The notes under the pieces were generated by a model that ran no database searches, was not told the origin of the DNA, and was given only the letters and a program-made list of their open reading frames with translations. A DNA stretch of 64,000 bases from Rhinopithecus roxellana (Eukaryota > Chordata > Mammalia > Primates > Cercopithecidae): contig NC_044557.1 of the NCBI RefSeq assembly GCF_007565055.1, positions 65,477,095-65,541,094 on the forward strand, in the 5' to 3' direction. The stretch's first letter is position 1; each line of letters opens with the position of its first letter. The position numbers and the translations under genes are program-made. Shown here piece after piece: positions 23,890 to 37,459 of the stretch.

Positions 23890-25290
23890 TATGAAGGCAA
23901 TGTATTTTATTTCCCACAGATACAAAGGATAATTAAGTATTAGTAAATATGGGTGATTAAGTACTAGTAAATGTGGTACCTAGATTACCTGTCCTCTTAT
24001 ATATTTGCTAGCATTTAAAGGAAAGTTGAAATACTGCTTTCTGTAAATATTCTGAGACACCAGGTAGGGAGTTTACATAAAACTCAAGTTGCAGCCAAGT
24101 CTGTAACTCCTTCTGTTGAATTAATATTTCCAAGACCGTGTGGACTACTAGAGTTACATAGCTGCTTTTATTTCACACGAGCTTTGCTATATTTTTGCTT
24201 GAAACATTTTAGTGTTTCTGGAAAGAATTGGTCTTGTTTTCAAACACTCTATGTTCAAATGATCATTTTGAAGCCCTTTTCAGTTCCCTGGGTGTTTACA
24301 GCTTATATACGTTGGTGTTAAAGTTATAACAAAGTTAAATGTCCCTTGAGGATAGACCTTTTTCTGTAGTCAAGTGAAATGTTAATGAAATAAAGCAGTT
24401 CTGGTTTTTTGGTCTAAACTCGTGTAAACTCTGGGAAGTTAAATTTTTGTAAAAATTGCTGCCATGTTATCATTTACATTTTACAGACTTTCTATGCCTC
24501 TTCAGAGTATGAATTGATTCTATTTTTGTCAAAGAAACTGTTTTTCCTCACTGTTGAAGTTGGAGTACATCATCCCTGAGGGGGCAGTCGTGGACTCTGT
24601 CCACAGGGAGGAGTTCATGAGCTGCACGCAGGCACTCCAGAAATGGTGGTCCCTGTCCTGTGAATGTGGCGAAGGCATACCTTTGCATAATACTTCATAA
24701 ATTTCAAGGTCTTTTCACCTGCATTTGATAACTGTCACCACAGCATTATTGCAGTGAAGTCCATCAGGTTTTACATTTCATAGTTCCGCAACTCAGTGGG
24801 ATTTACCCAAGATCACAGGACAATCCTGTATGTTTCCTAATATCCATTGTTTTACAATGTCTACCATTTACAAAATGCCCTTTTTTGAATCCACTTAAAA
24901 ATTTTAAAAGTATGCATTTGGAGCTTAACAAGTTGCTTACTCATCAAGTGGTGTTTATTTTTTAAAACCCAAATGTATAGAATCTGTCATAATTTAGAGA
25001 CTAAAATTCTAGCCCAGTTCTCTATCTAGTTTAAACTACTTACCAATAATAGCTCCAGAGTTGTGCGACCTTTCCATGAATTTCAGGCATGACAGAAAAA
25101 CGTGACAGATTCAAGTAGCCAGATATTTTAAAACTGTTTTGACTTACTTTATGTAACTTTATTTTCCTCTTGAGAGAGCTGATTTATCATCATCTGGTTC
25201 CAGCTGTAGTGAAAAATAGGCTTCCCTGGTCAGTTGGTTTCTATCTATTCTACTGACCAGTACTGCTGGAAACCAGTTTGTTGGCTGATT
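23890..25290. other. Intron 2 stretch with a GC-rich open segment
   Basis: AT-rich and unrecognised except the segment at 24518-24700 (listed separately). Confidence 0.4.
24518..24700 (+). other. Short GC-rich open stretch of unknown origin
   Basis: A 60-codon open frame between TGA (24515) and TAA (24698). Its inner part reads LKLEYIIPEGAVVDSV then HREEFMSCTQALQKWWSLSC. The segment 24555-24690 is clearly richer in G+C than the sequence around it. I do not recognise it as a GRHL2 exon or a repeat. No strong splice acceptor precedes it. It may be a conserved noncoding element, an old retrocopy fragment or chance. Confidence 0.3.
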
Positions 25291-25296
25291 TGTTTG

Positions 25297-25381
25297 TCCA
25301 TCTATCCATCCACCCATCCATCCATCCATCCATCCATCCATCCATCCACCCACCCACCCACTCACCTACACACCCACCCAA
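25297..25381 (+). repeat. (CATC)n / (CACC)n microsatellite
   Basis: Tetranucleotide array of CATC units turning into CACC and CACT units toward 25380. Confidence 0.95.
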
Positions 25382-25399
25382 AAAATATTCATTAAGTAG

Positions 25400-26140
25400 C
25401 TATGACCTCCTAGCAATGGGGATAAATATTGGATATCTAAAGGCAGGTGAGACTCAGTTCACTACCTCAGAGAGATCACCGACAATCACAGTCCAGGACA
25501 AACACAGTGCTGTAAACCTATAACCATGGTTTATGGAGGTCAGTGCTCTAAAAGGGTTATGTTCTAAGAGCAGTAGATTGACTAACAACCTCCCAGATAA
25601 TTCACCGGCTTTCCAGAGGAAGCAATGCATATTCTGCCACAGAGTAGAGAACGATCTGTCACATGCACTGACCAGGACAGAAAAGAGAGAGACAGAGAGA
25701 CAGAGAGTTGGTGAGGGGAGTTCATAACTAAGGGCAAGATGATTTCTGGATTAATCGAGACAGAGAGTACAGAATAAAGGCTCTGAGGAGAATTATAAAG
25801 AGTTGAGTTTGATGTACCTGCAAGATGTCCAGGTAGGGGCATCTAGGACTCAAGAGAAGAGACCAAGTTCAGAGTTCTCAGTTTATCTAAAGATGGTTTG
25901 CAAAGCCAACGTTTCAAAAAAGAGCATGGTTCAAAAAAGAGCAAACCCACACGTTAATAACCACCTTTATGGTATTGTGCCTAGCACCTTAGACCGAGCA
26001 CAGGTGTCTGCGCAGAGCTCACATCAGGGACTCTTGGCAACAATAACATTCACTTCCATGAATCTTTGGGGTTGCTAACATGTTTCAGTGTTTGGCATCC
26101 CTGTTCTTCTATTTCTTTGGTCCTGCCTTTTCCAGGCCAT
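25400..26140. other. Intron 2 stretch, nothing recognised
   Basis: Includes a GA/ACAG-rich patch at 25680-25710. The frames at 25533-26078 have no recognisable product. Confidence 0.4.
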
Positions 26141-26149
26141 TTTCATTGA

Positions 26150-26660
26150 TCAATTGATTCTTTCAATAAGTATTTAGTGAGGGCCTACTACATTCCAGGC
26201 ACTGAGTACATAACCATGTACAAGGTGGACACAGAGATTGCCATATCATGGACACATAAAATTAGATAGGACTCAAAGTATGGGCACAAGTTAGCCTGAA
26301 GAAGGCATGGGTTGTGGTGTGGGTGTAGGAGGGGTGGGACATGTTCTAGGCAGAGAGGATTTTGTGTGATGGCTCTTTTGTGAGAAGCAGCATTGCATGG
26401 TCATAAATATAGTTGGCCCAAGTGTGAGAAGCAAAAACAGGGGCTGCCTACACTGAGATGGGAGACGGTTTTGAGACTACCTACCTGAGAGTAATGGGAA
26501 GCACTCAAGTGTTTTAAGTATAATAGCAACACGACAAGATCAGACTGCATTTTAAGCAGACCACGCTGAGTCTTCCTAATGGATCCAGGAATAATTCACA
26601 GGAATGAAATGAAGGAGAGGAGAGAGACCAGTTAGGAGTTGATTGAGCAGCCCAAGCAAG
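26150..26660 (-). repeat. L2 fragments, antisense
   Basis: GTGAGGGCCTACTACATTCC then GACAAGATCAGACTGCATTT and GAGACCAGTTAGGAGTTGAT follow the reverse L2 order. Confidence 0.6.
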
Positions 26661-27290
26661 GGACCCTGGCGGCTGCGCCTGGAGGCTGGTGTCCAGGGGT
26701 TGGGGATGGGTTTCAGAGGCACAGGGGACTTTGTGCCACCTGGTTGGAAGGGGAGAGGGCAAGGGAAGCTTGATAGTCAAGAAAAATGTGATGGTGCCAT
26801 AGCACATGACAAAAGAGGTAAATCATCTGTCCCTGCTTCAGAGGCCCTTCCTCATCTGGCCTTTGCTCATCTCTGAGGCCACATCTCCCCCAACTCATTC
26901 CTTATGCCGGCCATGCCTTCCTTGTTCTGTCCTGCCCTCTAACCTTTTTATAAGCAGCTCCAGTGGCTAGAAAGCCTTCTCCATCCACCTTACAAATTCC
27001 TACCAATGGCTCAGCCCGTCTGGGGAGCTCCGCTCTGTAGGCTTCTAGGGAATCCTGTCAGTAGCACAGTTTTATCTCATATCGCGGGGTATTAAATTTT
27101 TAAAACACTATAGGAATAACTATATTTTAGGAGAGAAACTAAGTGCTCTCTAGTGGGGTGGGTGAGTCATAAACTCAGGGTACAGCAGCAGGCAGAGCTG
27201 GGGAGGCAGGTCTTCTTTTTTTAATGTATGTATAGTTTTCCAGTTTATTAAGTTTTTAATCTCAATGCCAGTAGAATTTCTTTCTCCTCC
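26660..27290. other. Intron 2 stretch, nothing recognised
   Basis: GC is locally higher at 26640-26760; no coding product recognised. Confidence 0.35.
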
Positions 27291-27297
27291 CCCCCTT

Positions 27298-27712
27298 TTA
27301 TTATTTATTTTTATTTTTAAAATTATTATACTTTAAGTTCTGGGATACATATGCAGGTCTTTTTTTAAAAAAATTTATCATTTCAACTTTTGTTTTACAT
27401 TTGGAGGTACATGTGCAGGCTTGTTACATGGATATATTGTATGATATTGAGCTTTGGGATACGACTGTGCCCAGCACCCAGGCAATGAGCATAGGACCCA
27501 AAAGGTAGTTTTTCAGCCCTTGCCCTGCATCCCTGCCTTAGTAGTCCCGTGTCTGTTGTTCCCATCTTTATGTCAATGTAGACCCAATGTTTAGCTCCTA
27601 TTTATAAGTCAGAACATGTGGTATTTGGTTTTCTGTTCCTGCATTTATTCGCTTAGGATTATGGCCTCCAGCTCCACCCATCTTGCTGCAAAGGACATGA
27701 TTTCCTTCTATT
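27298..27712 (-). mobile_element. Two L1 3' ends, antisense, back to back
   Basis: A 60-bp L1 3' tip (TTATTATACTTTAAGTTCTG, to 27360) is followed directly by a second L1 3' end (GGAGGTACATGTGCAGGCTT, TATAAGTCAGAACATGTGGT) to about 27712. Confidence 0.85.
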
Positions 27713-27761
27713 TTTATACCTGTGGGGTCTCCTTAAACACTTACTTCTTCCTTAATGCCTT

Positions 27762-28290
27762 TAAAAAATTATCATAAAAGATATATAACATAAAATTTAC
27801 CATTTAACCATTAGTAAGTGTCCAGTTCTGTGGCATTAAGTACATTCACATAGTTGTGCAAACATCGCCACCATCTATCTCCAGAGCCTTTTCATTTTCC
27901 CAAACAGAAAACTCTGTACTCCTTAAACAATAATTCCTTTCTTATCCTTCTACCTGCTGGTCCTCTCTGTTTTACCTTCTGTCTATGAATTTGACTCTTC
28001 TGGGGTACCTCATCTAAGTGGAGTCATACAATATTTGTCCTTTTGTATCTGGCTTAGTTTTTTAGCATAGTGTCTTCAGGGTCCCTCCATATTACAACAT
28101 ACACCTTAATTTCATTCTCTGTTAAGGCAGCATAGTATTCCGATGTATGGCTGTGCCCCATTTTGTTTTTCCATTCATCTGCTGTAGAACATTTGGGTGG
28201 TTTCCTCCTGCGGGCTACTGTGAATAGTGCTGCAATGAACACAGGTGTATTGAGTACTGAAATTGTGTGTTTCTCTGTCATCTTCAATAG
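27762..28290 (-). mobile_element. Old L1 (L1M type) 3' end, antisense
   Basis: TTACCATTTAACCATTAGTA, GGCATTAAGTACATTCACAT and TGAATTTGACTCTTCTGGGG are typical of reversed L1M 3' ends; it runs on into ORF2 at 28054-28287 (PPKCSTADEWKNKMGHSHTS on the minus strand). Confidence 0.85.
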
Positions 28291-28429
28291 ATGATGACAA
28301 CTATCATTTATCTCATTTCTATCCAGTGTTTAGCAATGCTTGATATAGTATAGACTATGAAAGTTAACATGAATGATTTACAATTGATTTATTTTGTTTT
28401 TTATTAACAAATATAAAGTACCACACACT

Positions 28430-28610
28430 CCAAGTGCTTTCAAAATTACATTAATTTATTTAATTTTACTAAAAACCTGTGAGATGAGGGGCTATTGTTA
28501 TGCCCATTTTACAGATGAGGAAAGTGGGACAGAGTTTACTGAGTGGTAGAGCTGAGATTTGAACACAGGCAAGCAGGCTCTAGGTCTGGACTCCTGGCCA
28601 CTCTGCTCTG
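28430..28610 (-). repeat. MIR, antisense
   Basis: CATTTTACAGATGAGGAAAG and GCTGAGATTTGAACACAGGC match the reverse MIR body. Confidence 0.8.
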
Positions 28611-28786
28611 TCCCTACCCTAAGCCAGGTGTCTGGGCTTGTGTATGTATTCAGGTAAGTGGAAATCACAGGAATTGATGGAGGACTCCAGTAGAGGCATG
28701 ATTTTCATGAATGTTCTTTCATCTCAAGAAAGGAAAAGTTGCTTTTTGGGTGCAAAGGAGTTTGGCTAGAAGAAAGATCTGGAGAT

Positions 28787-28842
28787 ATAGAAAAAGAAAG
28801 AAGGAAGGAAAGAAAGAGAAAGAAAGAAAGAAAGAAAGGGAA

Positions 28843-28910
<68 letters not shown>

Positions 28911-28950
28911 GAAAAGAAAGATAGAAAGAAAGAAGGAAAGAAAGAAACAC
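28787..28950 (+). repeat. (GAAA)n purine tract
   Basis: About 160 bp of GAAA/GGAA units, almost without pyrimidines, with a perfect core at 28843-28908. It ends about 50 bp before the L1 target site. Frames made of Lys/Glu/Arg or Phe/Leu/Ser across it are artefacts. Confidence 0.96.
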
Positions 28951-29033
28951 AAAAAATTCAATAAACCAACCCAATTCAAACCTACTTATTCATGTGTTTG
29001 AAAACTATGGAAGAGTAGACAAAATGACACTTT

Positions 29034-30028
29034 GGGGGCGGAGCAAGATGGCCGAATAGGAATAGCTCCAGTCTCCAATTCCCAGCACGAGCAACACAGA
29101 AGACCGGTGATTTCTGCATTTTCAACTGAGGTACTGGGGTCATCTCACTGGGGAGTGCCGGACAATCGGTGCTGGTCAGCTGCTGCAGCCTGACCAGCAA
29201 GAGCTGAAGCAGGGCGAGGCATCGCCTCACCTGGGAAGTGCAAGGGGGAAGGGAATCTCTTTTCCTAACCAGGGGAAATGAGACACACAACACATGGAAA
29301 ATCGGGTAACACCAGGAGATTATACCCACACCTGGCTGGGAGGGTCCCACGGCTACGGAGCCTCCCTCATTGCTAACACAGCAGTCTGCGATCTAACTGC
29401 AAGGCAGTAGCGAGGCTGGGGGAGGGGCACTCGCCATTGCTGAGGCTTAAGTAGGTGAACAAAGCCACTGGGAAGCTCGAACTGGGTGGAGCTCACAGCA
29501 GCTCAAGGAAACCTGTACGTGTCTCTGTAGACTTGACCTCTGGGGACAGGGCACAGCTAAACAACAAAAGGGGAAGCAGCAGAGGCCTGTGCAGACACGA
29601 ACGACTCTGTCTGACAGCTTTGAAGAGAGCAGTGGATCTCCCAACATGGAGGTTGAGATCTGAGAACGGACAGACTGCCTGCTCAAGTGGGTCCCTGACC
29701 CCTGAGTAGCCTAACTGGGAGACATCCCCCACTAGGGGCAGTCGGACACCCCACACCTCACAGGGTGGAGTACACCCCTGAGAGGAAGCTTCCAAAGTAA
29801 GAATCAGACAGGTACACTCGCTGTTCAGCAATATTCTATCTTCTGCAACCTCTGCTGCTGATACCCAGGCAAACAGGGTCTGGAGTAGACCTCAAGCAAT
29901 CTCCAACAGACCTACAGGTGAGGGTCCTGACTATTAGAAGGAAAACTATCAAACAGGAAGAACACCTATACCAAAACCCATCAGTACGTCACCATCATCA
30001 AAGACCAGAGGCAGATAAAACCATGAAG
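29034..30028 (+). promoter_or_regulatory. L1 5' UTR / internal promoter
   Basis: About 1 kb of relatively GC-rich sequence from the L1 5' end to the ORF1 start. The first 25 bases contain CAAGATGGCC (29044-29053), the reverse-complement YY1 core known to set the start point of L1 transcription. L1 5' UTRs of this type also have an antisense promoter in the family; I cannot tell whether this copy is active. Longer open frames here, such as 29493-29831 on the minus strand, are incidental. Confidence 0.75.
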
Positions 30029-31045
30029 ATGGGGAAGAAGCAGGGCAGAAAAGCTGGAAATTCAAAAAATAAGAGCGCATCTCCCCCTGCAAAGGAAGGC
30101 AGCTCATTGCCAGCAACGGATCAAAGCTGGTCAGAGAATGACTTTGACGAAATGAGAGAAGAAGGCTTCAGTCCATCAAACTTCTCAGAGCTAAAGGAGG
30201 AATTACATACCCAGTGCAAAGAAACTAAAAATCTTGAAAAAAGAGTGGAAGAATTGATAGCTAGAATAATTAATGCAGAGAAGGTCATAAATGAAATGAC
30301 AGAGATGAAAACCATGACACGAGAAATACGTGACAAATCCACAAGCTTCAGTAACCGACTCGATCAACTGGAAGAAAGAGTATCAGCGATTGAGGATCAA
30401 ATGAATGAAATGAAGTGAGAAGAGAAACCAAAAGAAAAAAGAAGAAAAAGAAATGAACAAAGCCTGCAAGAAGTATGGGATTATGTAAAAAGACCAAATC
30501 TACATCTGATTGGGGTGCCTGAAAGTGAGGGGGAAAATGGAACCAAGTTGGAAAACACTCTTCAGGATATCATCCAGGAGAACTTCCCCAACCTACTAGG
30601 GCAGGCCAACATTCAAATTCAGGAAATACAGACAACACCACAAAGATACTCCTCGAGAAGAGCAACTCCAAGACACATAATTGCCAGATTCACCAAAGTT
30701 GAAATGAAGGAAAAAATCTTAAGGGCAGCCAGAGAGAAAGGTCGGGTTACCCACAAAGGGAAGCCCATCAGACTAACAGCAGATCTCTCGGCAGAAACTC
30801 TACAAGCCAGAAGAGAGTGGGGGCCAATATTCAACGTTCTTAAAGAAAAGAATTTTCAACCCAGAATTTCATATCCAGCCAAACTAAGTTTCATAAGTGA
30901 AGGAGAAATAAAATCCTTTACAGATAAGCAAATGCTTAGAGATTTTGTCACCACCAGGCCTGCCTTACAAGAGACCCTGAAAGAAGCCCTAAACATGGAA
31001 AGGAACAACTGGTACCAGCCATTGCAAAAACATGCCAAAATGTAA
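30029..31045 (+). pseudogene. L1 ORF1 (RNA-binding chaperone), one nonsense mutation
   Basis: From ATG 30029 (MGKKQGRKAG) to TAA 31043-31045 the frame is 339 codons, matching the usual 338-residue ORF1p. The order is the basic N-terminus, the coiled coil (about residues 50-130, ending DQLEERVSAIEDQMNEMK), the RRM and the C-terminal domain ending NWYQPLQKHAKM. A single in-frame TGA at 30416-30418 interrupts the end of the coiled coil; no frameshift is present. The TGA sits where the family normally has an Arg codon, so CpG decay of CGA to TGA is the simplest cause (inference). An upstream ATG at 30023 would add two residues. Confidence 0.88.
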
Positions 31046-31108
31046 AGACCATCGAGGCTAGGAAGAAACTGCATCAACTAACGAGGAAAATAACCAGTTA
31101 ATATCATA

Positions 31109-34929
<3,821 letters not shown>

Positions 34930-34978
34930 ACAATGACATCACTTGGGAAGGGGAACCTCACACATCGGGGCCTATCAT

Positions 34979-35000
34979 GGGGAGGGGGGAGGGGGGAGGG
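34979..35000 (+). other. G-rich tract in L1 3' UTR (possible G-quadruplex)
   Basis: Four G runs (4, 6, 6 and 3) separated by single A bases form the conserved polypurine tract of L1 3' UTRs, which can fold as a G-quadruplex on the transcribed RNA. Here it would be part of the GRHL2 pre-mRNA as well, since L1 and gene run in the same direction. Confidence 0.75.
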
Positions 35001-35141
35001 ATTACATTGGGAGTTATACCTGATATAAATGACGATTGAGGGGTGCTGACGAGTTGATGGGTGCAGCACACCAACATGGCACAAGTATACATATGTAACA
35101 AACCTGCACGTTATGCACATGTACCCTAGAACTTAAAGTAT

Positions 35142-35171
35142 AATAAAAAAAAAATAAAAAATAAGAAAAAA
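35142..35171 (+). terminator. L1 polyadenylation signal and A-rich tail
   Basis: AATAAA at 35142-35147 is followed by an A-rich tail broken by T and G. In the L1 family this weak signal ends the transcript. It lies in the sense direction within GRHL2 intron 2, about 1 kb before exon 3. Confidence 0.7.
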
Positions 35172-35307
35172 GAAAACTATGGCAGAGTAAAGGATCTAGG
35201 ATGCAGTAGGTGATTAGATGATAGTCAGAGACACAGCTGGTGAGATGGCCCTTCTTTCAATGAGCACTTTTTCAATATCTTTCAGATAATATGTTGGCAT
35301 TGAGTGT

Positions 35308-35313
35308 TTTGTT

Positions 35314-35344
<31 letters not shown>

Positions 35345-35351
35345 TATTTTG
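35308..35351 (+). repeat. (TTTTA)n tract
   Basis: TTTTA/TTTA units grown from the tail of the next Alu. Confidence 0.9.
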
Positions 35352-35597
35352 TTTTGGGACAGAGTCTCACTCTGTTGCCCAGGCTGGAGTGCAGTGGTAC
35401 GATCTCAGCTCACTGCAAGCTCCGCCTCCCAGGTTCACACCATTCTCCTGCCTCAGCCTCCCGAGTAGCTGGGACTACAGGTGCCTGCCACACCTGGCTA
35501 ATTTTTTATATTTTTAGTAGAGATGGGGTTTCACTATGTTAGCCAGGATGGTCTCGATCTCCTGACCTCGTGATCCGCCTGCCTCGGTCTCCCAAAA
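35352..35597 (-). repeat. AluY/S, antisense, end missing
   Basis: Body with CACCTGGCTAATTTTTTATA and GACCTCGTGATCCGCCTGCC; the last about 40 bases of the usual Alu end are absent, so 5'-truncated on insertion. Confidence 0.92.
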
Positions 35598-35599
35598 GG

Positions 35600-36213
35600 C
35601 ATCAGGAGTTTTAAGACAATAATGAAAGTGTATTTAGAAACAAAATTGTGGGAGCAAGTCCACAAGCTGTGTAGGAAGGTGGACAAAGGGGGGCCCAGGT
35701 ATATTGGATGCTTCCCCCCGCTGCTAGCTCAGTACGGCCCCCTGTGCCTAAGCCCCCCCACCATGTCAGCACTTAAAGTTCTCATCAGAGAGGAGGATAG
35801 ATCCCTGTTCTTTATGCTGACACTTGTTGTGTAACTCCATTATGTTTTCTGTCTGATCAAAGGCACCCAAGTCTAGATTCACCTCTGCTCACATTGCTTC
35901 TCTCCCCTCTTCCACTCCCAAGGTAGGGAGTGCATGAGAGGTGCTCGGGTCCAGGGAGAGTCACCTAGGCCAGCAGTGAGCAGCTGAATCATGTCTGCTG
36001 TGGCCATATGTTTATCACCAACCCTTTGTCTCTGGCTCCACAATCATTGTCACTCAGGCTACTCGCCTTTAACATCTTCTGGTGATAGCAACTTTTCCAC
36101 CATTTCCTGGAGAACATCCCATTTTGGTTTCTTTGCTTATGCTGGTGTCCAGCTCTGAACATGGTCATGGTTGCATCTATGTACATCTGACTGATGGTTG
36201 GTGATGTTTCCAG
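35600..36213. other. End of intron 2, nothing recognised
   Basis: Unique-looking sequence of moderate GC before exon 3, with C-rich patches at 35714 and 35751. No gene evidence beyond the exon. Confidence 0.45.
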
Positions 36214-36281
36214 GTTCCTCGAGACAAGAGGCTGCTGTCTGTAAGCAAAGCAAGTGACAGCCAAGAAGACCAGGAGAAAAG
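36214..36281 (+). CDS. GRHL2: GRHL2 exon 3 (short exon of activation region)
   Basis: This 68-bp exon lies between the acceptor GATGTTTCCAG and the donor AAG|GTAAAG. It encodes VPRDKRLLSVSKASDSQEDQEK plus two bases of the next Arg codon, about residues 73-95. The frame joins exon 2 (YYK|VPRD) and exon 4 (EK-R-NCLG) exactly. It is a Ser/Lys/Glu-rich stretch at the end of the N-terminal activation region. It is too short to be seen as a long ORF. Because 68 is not a multiple of three, skipping this exon would shift the frame. A 6.1-kb sense L1 ends about 1 kb upstream. Confidence 0.93.
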
Positions 36282-37105
36282 GTAAAGGAATTTGCCTGGC
36301 CCCCAGAATAACTCTATGTTTTCTGAAAACAATGTTATTAAACTGTATGTTTTGTTCTTGAGAGGAGATGGGGTCAAGAAGCTTAGCATCCTCTGTCTTT
36401 CGAATCTGGACCAATGCCAGATCTCTCAATGAGGAGAGCCAATTGCATTTTTGATTGTGCATTCAAAGGGTCCCTGCACCCTCTTCAGATACCTGCTTCT
36501 AAGGAGGCTTAAAATCCTGAGTCAGAGATGAGATGCTGGCAAGATAGCGCATTGCTGGGATTAACTTTTCTGATCAATCCTATGGCATTATAACTGCAGT
36601 TAGGCCCCTCGGGAAGTGAGACACTTGAAAGATTGCTTTTGGTGATGGGGGAGGGGAAAGAAAGGAGGTTGGACGGTTTCTTAGCCAGGGGAGGCACAGG
36701 TGGAGGCCACTGCAAGGGCTACCGCTGTCAGGGTGAAGGGGCAGGACAGCTGCAGGAGATCACTATGGAACACCCCTTGTCTGCCCTCCTCAATCAAGAA
36801 CAGCTGAAAAGCAAGGCACAGTCAGATAAATCGAGATTCAAAAGGGGCAGAAAAATCAAAAGCAGCTTTATTTCTGATGAAGCCGATTGGAGAATGTGAC
36901 TCAGAATCTGCAGTTTGTAACATTTCAGTCCTGACTTAGGTAAGTGTACCCATTCAGTCCCAGGCATGACTTTGTACCATTTATAGCACAGCAGGGGTGA
37001 CTGGAGGGAGAGTCCTCTCTCTTTGGCCAGAATGATCCAGAAAAAGAAACAGGACCAGAAGGGACTGAATCACCCTGCTCAGCTACTTCTTTCAAACTCA
37101 CCCAC
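36282..37105. other. Start of intron 3, nothing recognised
   Basis: Unique-looking; the frame 36633-36899 has no recognisable product. Confidence 0.4.
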
Positions 37106-37410
37106 TTTTTTTTTTTTTTTTTTTTTTTTTTTGAGACGGAGTCTTGCTCTATCACCAGGCTGGAGTGTAGTGGTACCATCTTGGCTCTCTGTAATCTCCA
37201 CTTCCCAGTTCAAGAGATTCCCCTGCCTCAGCCTCCTGAGTAGCTGGGACTACAGGTGTGCACCACTATGCCTGGCTAATATTTCGTATTTTGGTAGACA
37301 CGGGATTTCACCATGTTGGCCAGGATGGGCTCGATCTCCTGACCTTGTGATCCACCCGCCTCAGCCTTCCAAAGTGTTGGGATTACAGGTGTGAGCCACC
37401 ACAACCGGCC
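37106..37410 (-). repeat. Alu (S type), antisense
   Basis: Full-length with a 27-base T tail; CAAACTCACCCACTT on both sides (37094 and 37411). Confidence 0.95.
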
Positions 37411-37459
37411 CAAACTCACCCACTTCTTTCAAACTCACCAATCAATAAATCTCTTCCCC

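Noticed and set aside
25297..25381. CRISPR-like direct repeats
   Set aside because: Units are four bases with no spacers; it is a microsatellite.
28705..29001. Lys/Glu-rich and Phe/Leu/Ser-rich frames of about 90 codons
   Set aside because: They are the two strands of the GAAA tract.
29493..29831. 112-codon minus-strand frame
   Set aside because: It lies within the L1 5' UTR; no ORF0-like start or known product could be supported in it.
5407..31097. GRHL-like binding words (AACCGGTA near 5407, AACCAGTT at 25271 and 31090, AACTGGTT near 47887) as autoregulatory sites
   Set aside because: An 8-base word is expected about twice in both strands of 64 kb, one lies in the SARNP retrocopy and one in the L1, and no clustering is seen.
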